From contig JAGAMN010000027.1 in assembly GCA_017624715.1 (NCBI GenBank), positions 1 through 64,000 on the forward strand: 64,000 nucleotides of DNA. Reading direction: 5' to 3'. A program made the position numbers and the translations under genes. Below are positions 5,394 to 13,006 of this stretch, in pieces (the stretch's first letter is position 1; every line of letters begins with the position of its first letter). This stretch comes from Oscillospiraceae bacterium. Lineage in GTDB: Bacteria > Bacillota > Clostridia > Oscillospirales > Oscillospiraceae. The notes below the pieces were generated by a model. That model was not told the DNA's origin. It saw nothing but the letters and a program-made list of their open reading frames with translations, and ran no database searches.

Positions 5394-8054
5394 ATGCGTT
5401 GTAAATTCTGTGGAAGCAAAGCAATTTATCCCTATACGCAGCACGAGCAAGCTACAGCAGGAAGAGTTGTTGCCGGTGCAATCATCGCCGGTGCGATTGG
5501 TGCAGCTGCTGGCTTGGCTGGAAAGAATGTAAAAGGTTATCGTTGTAGCGCCTGTGGCATGTTTAGCGAGCAGCCGATGGATTTCGGTGAGGAGATGCTG
5601 ATTAACTCGGCGGTAAGCGATGCAAAAAATGGAAAAACGGTCATCTACGAGCGGTATCAGGAAAAGTATGCAAACCTTGAATTTGTGCCTGTGCGTCAGG
5701 TGGTTAAGCAGGAGTCTGCCCTTTTGCCTGACGAGGACTATGATGAGGATGATGTAGAACTACTGCCTGAGGCAGAACCGGTTGATGAGTCTATCAAGCA
5801 TTCCTATTGCCCTAACCAGTATGTGGTCGGTTCTCCCGTTTTTATCTCTAATGTAACTATCAAGGATGACAACGGAACAGATGTTCTTCTTTTGGACATC
5901 AATAATATTAGCGGCAAAACTTTGCGCTCGGTCTATCTTAACATCACTGTTTATGATGATGTAGGCGATCAGATCAGCACAAGTACATTTGCATATCAGG
6001 GATTGTCTGCAGCAACGGGCGAACAGCTTCCGCAGGCTAAGCCGTTTAATCTGAATACAAATGTAGCATACAAGGTGGAGGTCACCTGCGAAAAGGCGGC
6101 CTTTACAGACGACACTGTTTGGCGCAAGGAAGAAAACCCGACAATTTATTCTGTGCCTGAGAAAACGGAGTTGGTTCCGGAAAGCTTTGCGCAGCATAAG
6201 TATTTGCGCGTGCTTTTGGCGAAGAAGGGTGCCCTGCGCGTAGGACAGAAGCTGTATTATCCGGTAGTTGAGGAAACACATCGACTGTGCGTTTGCGGCA
6301 ACCCGGCAATTAATGGCAGCAAATGTTTGGCCTGCAGTTTGTCCGAAGCTGATTTGCAAGAAGTGATGGATTACGACGTTCTAATCCAATGCCGCAAGGA
6401 CGTAATTGCAAAAACAGCCAAAGAACGCACGGAAGCGCTCCGTGAACTTTGCATGCAGGTGCAAGAGGATCAGTACCAGAAGGCTATCCATCTAAAGGAA
6501 GAAGATACCCAAGCCAGCTGTGCTGCGGCCATAGAGATTTTTGCATCTATGGAAGGCTACAAGGATGCAGATAATCTTTGTGTAGCATGTAAGGATAGAA
6601 TCGAAGAACTCAAAGTGCAGGCGGAAATAGAGCGGAAGGATCACATCTATGCAGCAGGCAAGGAAAAAATGTCTGGGCGTGTGGTACGTGTTAGGGATTT
6701 CGAGGACGCTATTACGGAGTTCGAGAAAATCCCTGGCTGGAAGGATGCAGATGAGCAGATTATAATTTGTCAGCAGAAGATCAAGGAACTCGAAGTAAAG
6801 GCAGAAGCAGACCGCAAGGAACGCGAACGAAAGGCAGAGATTGCTCGGGCTGAAGCGGTTGCTGCTGAACAGAAGCGCAAAAAGCGTAATACTATTTTGG
6901 CAATTTGCGCCGCAATTCTTGCGTTGATTGGCGTGTTCATCTATTTCTTGGTTACAGCAATTATCCCTGATAATCAGTATGGTGCGGGTCTTGACCTTTT
7001 GGCGGAGGGTAAGTTTGACGAGGCGTACGCTATCTTTGAATCTCTTGGCGACTACAATGATAGTGCGGAACAGTGCAAGGAAGTTCGGTATCAACAGGCG
7101 TTGTCTTACTGGGAAAAGAAAGAATATGAAGTATCTAATCCTATTTTCCAAGAATTAGGGGCGTACAAGGATAGTGAGCAACGAATCCATACCCATGAAT
7201 ATGCCACTGAAACAATAACTGCACCGGGTTGTGAAGCAGAGGGCGAGGAAAAGCTTACTTGTAAAACATGTCCGTATTCCTATAACAGACCCGCTAATGC
7301 AACGGGGCATTCTTACGGCGAAATGCAGATTACTAAAGCTCCAACATGTACGGAGACGGGTGAGCAGAAAGCTGTTTGCGCTATTTGTGGAAAAGCAGTC
7401 ACAGAGCCGATTGCTATGATAGAGCATAGCTACAATGGGGCAATTACAAAGGCAGCTACCTGTGACATAGATGGTGTGAAAACATTTAGTTGTAGTTGTG
7501 GTGATAGTTATACAGAAATAATCCAGGCAACAGGACATAGCTATTCTGATGCAACATGCACCGAGCCTAAGAAGTGTAAGACATGCGGCGCAACATCTGG
7601 TGCTGCCACAGGGCACAATTATGCTGCTGCGACATGTTCTATTCCGTCGACGTGTACAACCTGCGGTGGTACAACTGGCACAGCATTGGGGCATAGTGAT
7701 AATGGGAAAATGCGATGTTCTCGTTGCAACGCTAATCTGACCCCTGTGTTATCAATTACCCTAACAGGTGAGAGTAAATATATGTCACCTGAGTACATCA
7801 CATGGAAACACGCAGCTGATGCGAACTATCGCATGACTGTAAAAGTACTTGAAATAATTCCGAATGATAAATCAGTTCTTGGATATCAGTTTGAAGTGAA
7901 TTATGATCATCATAGACTACAAAGAACATCTGTAAAGGCAGGCGATACATTCACAATGGAATTTCATGTTTATAAACATAATGAAGGAAAGGACCAAGAG
8001 ATAAGCTGGAAGGCCCAAAATTGCATAATCCAAGTTACAATAGTTCCAATATAA
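5394..8054 (+). CDS. Large zinc-ribbon, transmembrane, Cys-rich-repeat protein (886 aa)
   Basis: Multi-part protein of unknown function. The N-terminal zinc ribbon has C3/C6 and C51/C54, with a Gly/Ala-rich hydrophobic stretch (about 24-43) looped between the two Cys pairs. Residues about 130-240 are beta-rich; 290-320 contain a second CxC...CxxC ribbon (CVCGNPAINGSKCLAC). Residues 340-490 are Lys/Glu-rich and helical. A membrane helix lies at about 498-522. The short motif G(Y/W)(K/N)D(A/S) is repeated four times around it, in TPR-like helices. Residues about 600-790 carry repeats of the type H.Y....C.....C..CG followed by a beta-rich tail. Such Cys/His repeats occur in clostridial surface proteins. 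It probably spans the membrane with the ribbons inside and the repeats outside. Redox or metal sensing is possible but unproven. Confidence 0.75.
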   Translation: MRCKFCGSKAIYPYTQHEQATAGRVVAGAIIAGAIGAAAGLAGKNVKGYRCSACGMFSEQPMDFGEEMLINSAVSDAKNGKTVIYERYQEKYANLEFVPVRQVVKQESALLPDEDYDEDDVELLPEAEPVDESIKHSYCPNQYVVGSPVFISNVTIKDDNGTDVLLLDINNISGKTLRSVYLNITVYDDVGDQISTSTFAYQGLSAATGEQLPQAKPFNLNTNVAYKVEVTCEKAAFTDDTVWRKEENPTIYSVPEKTELVPESFAQHKYLRVLLAKKGALRVGQKLYYPVVEETHRLCVCGNPAINGSKCLACSLSEADLQEVMDYDVLIQCRKDVIAKTAKERTEALRELCMQVQEDQYQKAIHLKEEDTQASCAAAIEIFASMEGYKDADNLCVACKDRIEELKVQAEIERKDHIYAAGKEKMSGRVVRVRDFEDAITEFEKIPGWKDADEQIIICQQKIKELEVKAEADRKERERKAEIARAEAVAAEQKRKKRNTILAICAAILALIGVFIYFLVTAIIPDNQYGAGLDLLAEGKFDEAYAIFESLGDYNDSAEQCKEVRYQQALSYWEKKEYEVSNPIFQELGAYKDSEQRIHTHEYATETITAPGCEAEGEEKLTCKTCPYSYNRPANATGHSYGEMQITKAPTCTETGEQKAVCAICGKAVTEPIAMIEHSYNGAITKAATCDIDGVKTFSCSCGDSYTEIIQATGHSYSDATCTEPKKCKTCGATSGAATGHNYAAATCSIPSTCTTCGGTTGTALGHSDNGKMRCSRCNANLTPVLSITLTGESKYMSPEYITWKHAADANYRMTVKVLEIIPNDKSVLGYQFEVNYDHHRLQRTSVKAGDTFTMEFHVYKHNEGKDQEISWKAQNCIIQVTIVPI

Positions 8055-8103
8055 AGTAATCTCTTGGCAACTAAATTCTGCTGACTACAAAAGAGGGATT
8101 CGT

Positions 8104-8202
8104 ATGGGTTCATATTATGATTTCTCCCGATGTGCAATCTGCCGATCAAAAGAAAATCTTATCTTAGATCTGCAAGCTTTTAAGAAGACACGCATGATTT
8201 GA
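8104..8202 (+). CDS. Possible 32-aa peptide or gene remnant
   Basis: A short frame starting MGSYYDFSRCAICRSKENL and ending KKTRMI, preceded by a usable ribosome site (AGAGGGATTCGT). The CAIC motif looks like the beginning of a zinc-binding protein, so this may be the 5' scrap of a longer gene. Coding status is uncertain. Confidence 0.3.
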   Translation: MGSYYDFSRCAICRSKENLILDLQAFKKTRMI

Positions 8203-8293
8203 TACCAAATGACACCTTTTGATATTGAAAGACAGCGAATTTGCGTGATATAGTAATACCATCGGACGGAACGCGGGGCTGAAACACTGTTAC

Positions 8294-8335
8294 AAAAGCC
8301 ACCTAGGGGACTGATGAGCTCTGGGTGGCTTTTCT
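8294..8335 (+). terminator. Intrinsic terminator downstream of the 886-aa gene
   Basis: AAAAGCCACC (8294-8303) pairs with GGTGGCTTTT (8324-8333), followed by CTT. It lies 240 bases after the stop codon of the large gene and closes that operon. Confidence 0.7.
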
Positions 8336-8443
8336 TATACCCAGAAAGGTGGCGGAACGCAATGTCCGCCCCGCTTTGTGGATTGATTTGAGCAAAATGA
8401 AATAACACATAATCATTATTTGGAAGTTTTTCCGGAGGTACCA

Positions 8444-8647
8444 ATGAACAAATTTTATAAAATACTAGTGATGTTCCAAAGAGGCGAAAAAATCACCAGA
8501 AGTAGATTGTTACGGATCAACGGTGTTACAACAGAACTTTTAGATTCTTGCATTGAGCAGGGCCTTCTGATGGAAATTGACAAAACTGATTTTGGTGAGA
8601 TCCGTTACATAATTACCGAAAAGGGCATTAGCATTCGCGATAATTAA
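8444..8647 (+). CDS. Small winged-helix-like protein, 67 aa
   Basis: Starts at the ATG after TCCGGAGGTACCA, an excellent ribosome site. An in-frame GTG/ATG further upstream has none. The sequence (FQRGEKITRSRLLRI, VTTELLDSCIEQGLL, then GEIRYIITEKG) has the helix-helix-beta-hairpin order of a small winged helix-turn-helix with the final 'TEKG' wing typical of such folds. A DNA-binding or adaptor role is inferred from the fold pattern only. It is followed closely by a perfect hairpin and the 199-aa gene. Confidence 0.6.
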   Translation: MNKFYKILVMFQRGEKITRSRLLRINGVTTELLDSCIEQGLLMEIDKTDFGEIRYIITEKGISIRDN

Positions 8648-8657
8648 CAATGCAGCT

Positions 8658-8692
8658 AGCCCAGACCGGAGCATATTGCTCCGGTCTGGGCT
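8658..8692. terminator. 16-bp perfect hairpin between two small genes
   Basis: AGCCCAGACCGGAGCA (8658-8673) pairs perfectly with TGCTCCGGTCTGGGCT (8677-8692) around a 3-base loop. No U-run follows; the next gene starts 13 bases later. It may be an attenuator, a processing site or a rho-assisted terminator. Confidence 0.6.
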
Positions 8693-8705
8693 CATGGGGA
8701 TATAT

Positions 8706-9305
8706 ATGAAAGACTTAATGAATCTTACTCCCGAATTGAGCGCACCTGCAAAGAATGCGTCGCAAGATATCATTCCTAATCTATTAATGTTATTCGTGCT
8801 TTCGGAAATAACTCTAAGCGAAAGTACCAATAGCTTAAACATTGACGCACGAATTAAATGCAGAAGAGGGGCATATCAGTTCGATATGTTTCTACAACAT
8901 TGGCTCACACAAATCCCGCAAACGAATCAGATACAGGTTGATCTGATCTCCTGTGGAAATTGTGGGTATCATCGAACCGACATAACAATAAACGGCAATG
9001 TACATTTGCTTTTTATGTATTCTTTTGACCGTAACGCAAAGTATCTTGAGAAATATTTGCAAATGAACAATGATCCGTCGTCTCCAAAATTTGCGTATTT
9101 CTTATATAATCTTGACTCGACCAAGGAAAAGGTGAACCGACTTAAGTTAATTATTCCAGGATGTCAAAAGGGAAACCAAGATGAAGAGTATGATCTAACC
9201 ACAATACTTGAAACCTTGCGGACTCAAAACACCATTGATAATCCATCCACCGAGAAATTGACTCAAAACATTCCGCTGTTAAATGCGCCTCAGGATAATG
9301 AGTAA
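8706..9305 (+). CDS. Unknown protein, 199 aa
   Basis: The start is chosen at the ATG after GGGGATATAT, with MKDLMNLTPELSAPAKN as N-terminus. An earlier in-frame start lies within the upstream hairpin. It is soluble, without membrane segments. The middle part (VDLISCGNCGYHRTDITING...HLLFMYSFDRN) is beta-rich with a CGNC pair. The tail is polar and probably disordered. I recognise no family. It is A+T rich like the rest of the island and sits upstream of the Xre remnant and serine recombinase. Confidence 0.6.
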   Translation: MKDLMNLTPELSAPAKNASQDIIPNLLMLFVLSEITLSESTNSLNIDARIKCRRGAYQFDMFLQHWLTQIPQTNQIQVDLISCGNCGYHRTDITINGNVHLLFMYSFDRNAKYLEKYLQMNNDPSSPKFAYFLYNLDSTKEKVNRLKLIIPGCQKGNQDEEYDLTTILETLRTQNTIDNPSTEKLTQNIPLLNAPQDNE

Positions 9306-9387
9306 CCAGAGAACCAGGAGAATTTCTCCCGCTTTCCTTTATAGTAGTTGTACGTGGTTTTGAATTGCTATTTCCATCTTTGGATAA

Positions 9388-9500
9388 GGGCAGAAACGGC
9401 TCGTATCTAACATCAAGCTAAATGCCATAGCGGACATTTTAGGAATATCCGTTGATTGGCTTTTGGGCGGGAGAACTGAAAATAAGCAAAGCCAGAAAAT
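9388..9500 (+). pseudogene. 3' remnant of an Xre/HTH regulator gene
   Basis: After an in-frame stop (9385-9387) the frame reads KRLVSNIKLNAIADILGIS and then VDWLLGGRTENKQ, the unmistakable last helix of a Cro/C1-type HTH domain. No recognition helix or start is present upstream. The fragment runs into the terminator at 9488-9531. It marks a deletion or rearrangement inside the island. Confidence 0.65.
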
Positions 9501-9531
9501 GACCAGAAATTGGTCGTTTTCTGGCTTTTTT
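9488..9531 (+). terminator. Strong intrinsic terminator
   Basis: AAAGCCAGAAAATGACCA (9488-9505) pairs with TGGTCGTTTTCTGGCTTT (9511-9528) with one mismatch pair and is followed by a T-run. It belonged to the truncated Xre gene and insulates the serine recombinase from upstream transcription. Confidence 0.85.
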
Positions 9532-9700
9532 CTGTCAAAAAGCAGAATTTACAGAATGTTTACATTTGGTTTGTGCAGATTATTAAAAACCGAGATGCTG
9601 AATTTGTGCAAGATTCGGCGAGTCATGTCCGTGAAGCGATTTTCTATTGACAGGGGTGTTACGGTGAAAGTAGAGAAATCTGCAAAGGAGGGTGATTCGT

Positions 9701-11428
9701 ATGCTAAGAGGTGTAATCTATGCGCGTTATTCCAGCGATAATCAAAGAGAAGAATCTATCGAAGGACAGATTCGAGAAAACAAAGTATATGCCGAAAGAA
9801 ATGACATTGAAATTGTAAACACTTACATTGATCGTGCCTACTCCGCAAAAACCACTAAGCGCCCAGCTTTTCAGCAAATGGTGAAGGATAGCGAAAAGGG
9901 CCTGTTTGATGTAATCATTGTGTGGAAGTTGGATCGTTTTTCCCGAAACCGCAGAGACTCCGTGGTATATAAGGCGTTATTGGAAGAACGGGGAGTGCAA
10001 GTCCTGTCCGCAACAGAGACCCTTTCCAAAGGAAAGGATCGCATTCTCACAGAAGCAATTCTGGAAGCCTTGGCGGAGTTCAGCAACATTGATCTTGGCG
10101 AAAAGGTATCCCGCGGCATGACCGATAACGCACTAAAGTGTAAGTTCAACGGTGGCACGATTCCATACGGATACAGCATTGATAAGCAACAGCACTATCA
10201 TATTAACCCGGTGCAGGCGCCGCTTGTTCTGGAGCTGTTTCGCAGGTACGCAGGCGGAGAAAGCATGACAGATATCGTCGAAGACCTCAACGCCAGAGGT
10301 CTTCGCACCACCAGAGGAAACCGTTTCAACAAGAATTCGCTGACTCGTATTTTTAACAACCGCAACTACATTGGCGAGTATCACCACATGGGCATCGTAA
10401 CGCCTGGCGGCATCCCTGCCATTATACCGGAAGAACTGTTTGAGAGGGTCGCTGTTCGGTTGCAGCAGAACAAACACGCACCGGGCAAGGCAAAGGCCGC
10501 AGACCCGTATTTGTTGACAACGAAATTGTTTTGCGGACTCTGCAAGACCATGATGGTCGGTGACAGCGCGAACAAGCCGAATGGTGTGATCTACCGCTAC
10601 TACAAATGTGCCGCCGCGAAGCGGCATCAGTGCGACAAAAAGGCGGTTCGCAAGGACTGGATCGAGGATAAGGTGCTTGCGTTTCTTATCACTCTGCTCC
10701 ATGATGAAGAGACTCTCAATCGGATTGCCAATGAGATTATTGCGCTGCTGGACAAGGGGAACGATATGATCCCCGCTCTGCAATCCCAGCTCAAGAATGT
10801 GCGTTCCGGCATTCAGAACATGATGAACGCCATCGAAATGGGTGTCGTGACCCGCAATACCAAAGCCCGTTTGCAGGAGCTGGAGGCAGAGGAAGACCGT
10901 TTGATTGCGGCAATTAAGGAAGAAGAGGCCAAGATGCCGAAGATCGACAAAGAAATGATCCTCTTTACGCTCCATCGTTACCGTGATTTGGATCTGCGCA
11001 TTCACAAGAATAAAGAGCGGCTGATCGACGGGTTGGTCAAGGCTATTTATCTTTATGACGACAAACTGGTTTTCTACCTGACTTACACAGATGATCCCGT
11101 TACAATTCCCACCGCGGAAGAATTAGAAGCAATGGAAAATAGTTCGGATGTCAATGCACTCAGTTCACCAAAAAAAGACACACACCATCCGGTGTGTGTC
11201 TTTTTTTGCCCTACGGGAATCGAAGAGACCGGCCGAGCAAAGCGAGGTAAAAAACATGCCGGTGGCATGTTTTTTAGGTCGGGGGAGATTCCCCTGGCTT
11301 CCAGATGCATCCGGTACGGATGTGGATGGCAGCCAGAATGCTCTTCTCCGGCAACGCAAACGATTCCCGTACGGGTCACATATTTAGTAGCCACTTTTTT
11401 AGCCGGGGGAGATTCCCGCTCTTTGTAG
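9701..11428 (+). CDS. Large serine recombinase
   Basis: A 575-residue member of the resolvase/invertase superfamily, large-serine-recombinase type. The catalytic domain has YARYSSDNQREESIEGQ (nucleophile Ser11 or Ser12), DRAYSAKTTKRPAF, and VWKLDRFSRNRRDS. It is followed by a 'recombinase' domain (GTIPYGYSID...IFNNRNYIGEYHH), a zinc ribbon (LFCGLCKTMM...YYKCAAAKRHQCDKK) and a long coiled coil (about 350-440). The start is the ATG after AAAGGAGGGTGATTCGT. From about codon 488 (SPKKDTHHPVCVFF) the frame reads through a terminator hairpin, then through the right attachment repeat (residues TIPVRV), ending in host DNA. The C-terminal 90 residues are therefore probably a junction artefact. It can catalyse excision or integration without homology. 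Confidence 0.93.
   Translation: MLRGVIYARYSSDNQREESIEGQIRENKVYAERNDIEIVNTYIDRAYSAKTTKRPAFQQMVKDSEKGLFDVIIVWKLDRFSRNRRDSVVYKALLEERGVQVLSATETLSKGKDRILTEAILEALAEFSNIDLGEKVSRGMTDNALKCKFNGGTIPYGYSIDKQQHYHINPVQAPLVLELFRRYAGGESMTDIVEDLNARGLRTTRGNRFNKNSLTRIFNNRNYIGEYHHMGIVTPGGIPAIIPEELFERVAVRLQQNKHAPGKAKAADPYLLTTKLFCGLCKTMMVGDSANKPNGVIYRYYKCAAAKRHQCDKKAVRKDWIEDKVLAFLITLLHDEETLNRIANEIIALLDKGNDMIPALQSQLKNVRSGIQNMMNAIEMGVVTRNTKARLQELEAEEDRLIAAIKEEEAKMPKIDKEMILFTLHRYRDLDLRIHKNKERLIDGLVKAIYLYDDKLVFYLTYTDDPVTIPTAEELEAMENSSDVNALSSPKKDTHHPVCVFFCPTGIEETGRAKRGKKHAGGMFFRSGEIPLASRCIRYGCGWQPECSSPATQTIPVRVTYLVATFLAGGDSRSL
11171..11207 (+). terminator. Hairpin terminator inside the recombinase frame
   Basis: AAAAAAGACACACACC (11171-11186) pairs with GGTGTGTGTCTTTTTT (11191-11206). 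A perfect terminator fold within the last part of the serine recombinase reading frame strongly suggests that the normal stop codon of this gene lay before it. Confidence 0.85.
11361..11379 (+). other. attR: copy of the tRNA-Glu 3' end
   Basis: An exact 19-base copy of 152-170 (CGATTCCCGTACGGGTCAC), with no tRNA around it. It marks the right end of the island. An 11-base inverted copy of part of it (TACGGGAATCG) lies at 11212-11222. Confidence 0.7.
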
Positions 11429-11493
11429 GGACCGGCTTCCCGGACGGTCCGCAAGCATCGTAAAAGGACCGTCGAGGACGCCGGTCCCTACAA
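11424..11493. repeat. Family C palindromic repeat
   Basis: Outer arms TGTAGGGACCGGC and GCCGGTCCCTACA enclose an inner GGACGGTCC/GGACCGTC pair. It lies just outside the island's right end and overlaps the end of the recombinase frame by 5 bases. Confidence 0.7.
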
Positions 11494-11509
11494 TCTCATT
11501 CCATTGTAC

Positions 11510-11953
11510 TTATGAAAGCGAGCCCAAAATTTCCAGAATCATAGCGCAATGCCTTCTTTTCGTCCGGGCCATATCCCCAAACACGCAGCCGTATTGGGCA
11601 TCCTCCGCCCGGGATGCATACTGTCCGCCCACCCGGAGGCATTGCCCATAGCACTTGCGCAGCAGCGCCCCCGGATCACCGGACATAGGCTTTCCGGCGG
11701 CATAACCCCCGGGTTTTCCCCCATTTAACTGCCGAATTCCCTGCAAGCAAGCAATATGCCGCCGGGTGTCGGCGATCATCTGCTGTAATGGGTAGCCCTT
11801 ATCCGGCAACCGTCGGGAAAGCCACAGCAAAATGGCCTCCGTTTCCTTTTCCCATGCAACCATGGTCTGCAGGCTTACAGCTTCGCCCGGTTTTTCGTTT
11901 CCATGAACCCGTTGCCAGACTTTGGCCGCCACCTGTGGATCAATTTTTTCCAA
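11510..11953 (-). CDS. Ferritin-like (rubrerythrin-type) helical protein
   Basis: A 147-residue protein translated from TTG at 11953, placed right by AAAGGAGGGGTCAGA. It begins KIDPQVAAKVWQRVHG and is all-helical. The pattern KVWQRV...LQTMVAWEKETEAILLW...MIADTRRHIACLQGI...LLRKCYGQCLRVGGQYASRA resembles the ferritin-like proteins common in Clostridia, with Glu/His spaced on helices (AWEKE, DTRRH, SRAED, RRHC). Several of the usual Glu/His ligands appear substituted, so metal binding is doubtful. It is a single gene converging on the island's right end and is therefore the first host gene beyond the insertion. Function not known. Confidence 0.55.
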   Translation of the reverse strand: MEKIDPQVAAKVWQRVHGNEKPGEAVSLQTMVAWEKETEAILLWLSRRLPDKGYPLQQMIADTRRHIACLQGIRQLNGGKPGGYAAGKPMSGDPGALLRKCYGQCLRVGGQYASRAEDAQYGCVFGDMARTKRRHCAMILEILGSLS

Positions 11954-12024
11954 TCTGACCCCTCCTTTTCACGGTATAATCTATGCCGCAGCGCAAAAAT
12001 TTGTTCCAAAATGCGTTTTACCCC

Positions 12025-12053
12025 TTTTCTTTTTCGTTCATTTGTGCTATAAT
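12025..12053 (+). promoter_or_regulatory. Probable lexA promoter
   Basis: TATAAT at 12048-12053 with a weak -35 (TTTTCT, 17-base spacer). A family A repeat lies between it and the lexA start. No clear GAAC...GTTC LexA operator is seen here. Confidence 0.5.
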
Positions 12054-12073
12054 GTAAAAGCTAAAATAAGAAG

Positions 12074-12162
12074 TGTCATTCCGAGCCAGTGCGAACACTG
12101 GCGTGGGAATCCCCCGGTTCGAAGGAGATTGCCACGGTCGCCATGCTCCCTCGCAATGACAC
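12074..12162. repeat. Family A palindromic repeat
   Basis: Ends TGTCATTCCGAG and CTCGCAATGACA; internal CCAGTGCGAACACTGG hairpin and GGGAATC/GATTGCCAC inner arms. It lies in the 5' untranslated region of lexA. Confidence 0.85.
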
Positions 12163-12198
12163 GATATGAATAACATTGTCAAAACAGGGGGTATTTTT

Positions 12199-12777
12199 AT
12201 GGCCAGAACCAGTGATAAGGCCGATCGGATTTTGGAATATGTGAATGCGTTTGTCCAGGAGAACGGCTACGCCCCCTCCGTCCGGGAGATCGGTGCGGCT
12301 GTGGGCCTGCGCTCCACTGCCTCCGTCAGCTACCATATCCAGGCCCTGCAGGACAAAGGTCTGCTGCTTTCTCCCGGTGCCAAGGGCCGCAAGCGCTCCA
12401 TTGTTACCAATGTCCGACCCGGGCAGATCCCCGTTGTGGGTGTGGTCACCGCCGGTATCCCCATTCTGGCGGTGGAAAATCAGGAGGGAACTATGGCCTG
12501 GGATGGCGATCCCGGCTGCTTTGCCCTCCGGGTTCGGGGCGACAGTATGATAAATGCCGGTATTTTGAGCGGTGATAAGGTGGTGGTCCGCCCCCAGCAG
12601 ACCGCTATGGACGGCCAGATCGTGGTTGCCCGGATCGGTGACGAAGCCACCGTTAAACGCCTGTCCCGCCGCAACGGTCAGGTTTGGCTGATGCCGGAAA
12701 ATGAGAACTACGAGCCTATCGACGGCCGGGAAGCCGAGATCATCGGCCTGGTCAAGGCCGTGGTAAGAGAATACTAA
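12199..12777 (+). CDS. lexA: SOS repressor LexA
   Basis: A 192-residue self-cleaving repressor (peptidase S24). The N-terminal winged helix (residues 1-65) contains GYAPSVREIGAAVGL with the recognition helix STASVSYHIQAL. The autocleavage site is the Ala-Gly in VTAGIP, the catalytic Ser is in RVRGDSMINAGI, and the catalytic Lys is in EATVKRL. The start at 12199 follows AGGGGGTATTTTT. An upstream in-frame ATG (12166) would add a tail absent from the family. A terminator follows directly, so it is monocistronic. RecA-stimulated cleavage would derepress DNA repair genes. Confidence 0.95.
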   Translation: MARTSDKADRILEYVNAFVQENGYAPSVREIGAAVGLRSTASVSYHIQALQDKGLLLSPGAKGRKRSIVTNVRPGQIPVVGVVTAGIPILAVENQEGTMAWDGDPGCFALRVRGDSMINAGILSGDKVVVRPQQTAMDGQIVVARIGDEATVKRLSRRNGQVWLMPENENYEPIDGREAEIIGLVKAVVREY

Positions 12778-12780
12778 ACC

Positions 12781-12809
12781 AAAAGCAGGGTGCAATGCAC
12801 CCTGCTTTT
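12781..12809 (+). terminator. lexA terminator
   Basis: AAAAGCAGGGTGC and GCACCCTGCTTTT form a 13-bp stem around a 3-base loop, starting right after the lexA stop codon. Confidence 0.85.
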
Positions 12810-12817
12810 CATTATTG

Positions 12818-12911
12818 TGTCATTGCGAGGACCCTGAGCGAAGTCGAAGGGGCCGTGGCAATCTCCTTCGAACCGGGGGATTGCCACGGCCCGTTGGGCC
12901 TCGCAATGACA
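12818..12911. repeat. Family A palindromic repeat
   Basis: Ends TGTCATTGCGAGG and CCTCGCAATGACA. Inner arms GGCAATCTCC...GGGGATTGCC. One side carries an insertion (CCTGAGCGAAGTCGAAGG) typical of family D, so it is a chimera. Confidence 0.85.
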
Positions 12912-13006
12912 GAAATGACGCCTGTTTTCCCAAAATCTTGTGGTATTTCTCCAAATTCTTCTCCCACATCTTGTGTTTCGACAAATTCCGCACAAAACTT
13001 GTGGTA

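Noticed and set aside
8299..8350. Hammerhead-ribozyme-like motif (CTGATGA ... GAAA with GCCACC/GGTGGC stem)
   Set aside because: The core pieces occur by chance around a terminator hairpin. Stem I would have only GGGGA between the cleavage site and CTGATGA, and extra bases (GCTC) separate CTGATGA from stem II, so the fold cannot form.
11212..11379. Second, degenerate tRNA gene near the right end of the island
   Set aside because: Only the T-arm/acceptor-like bases and an 11-base inverted piece are present; no D arm or anticodon arm can be folded.
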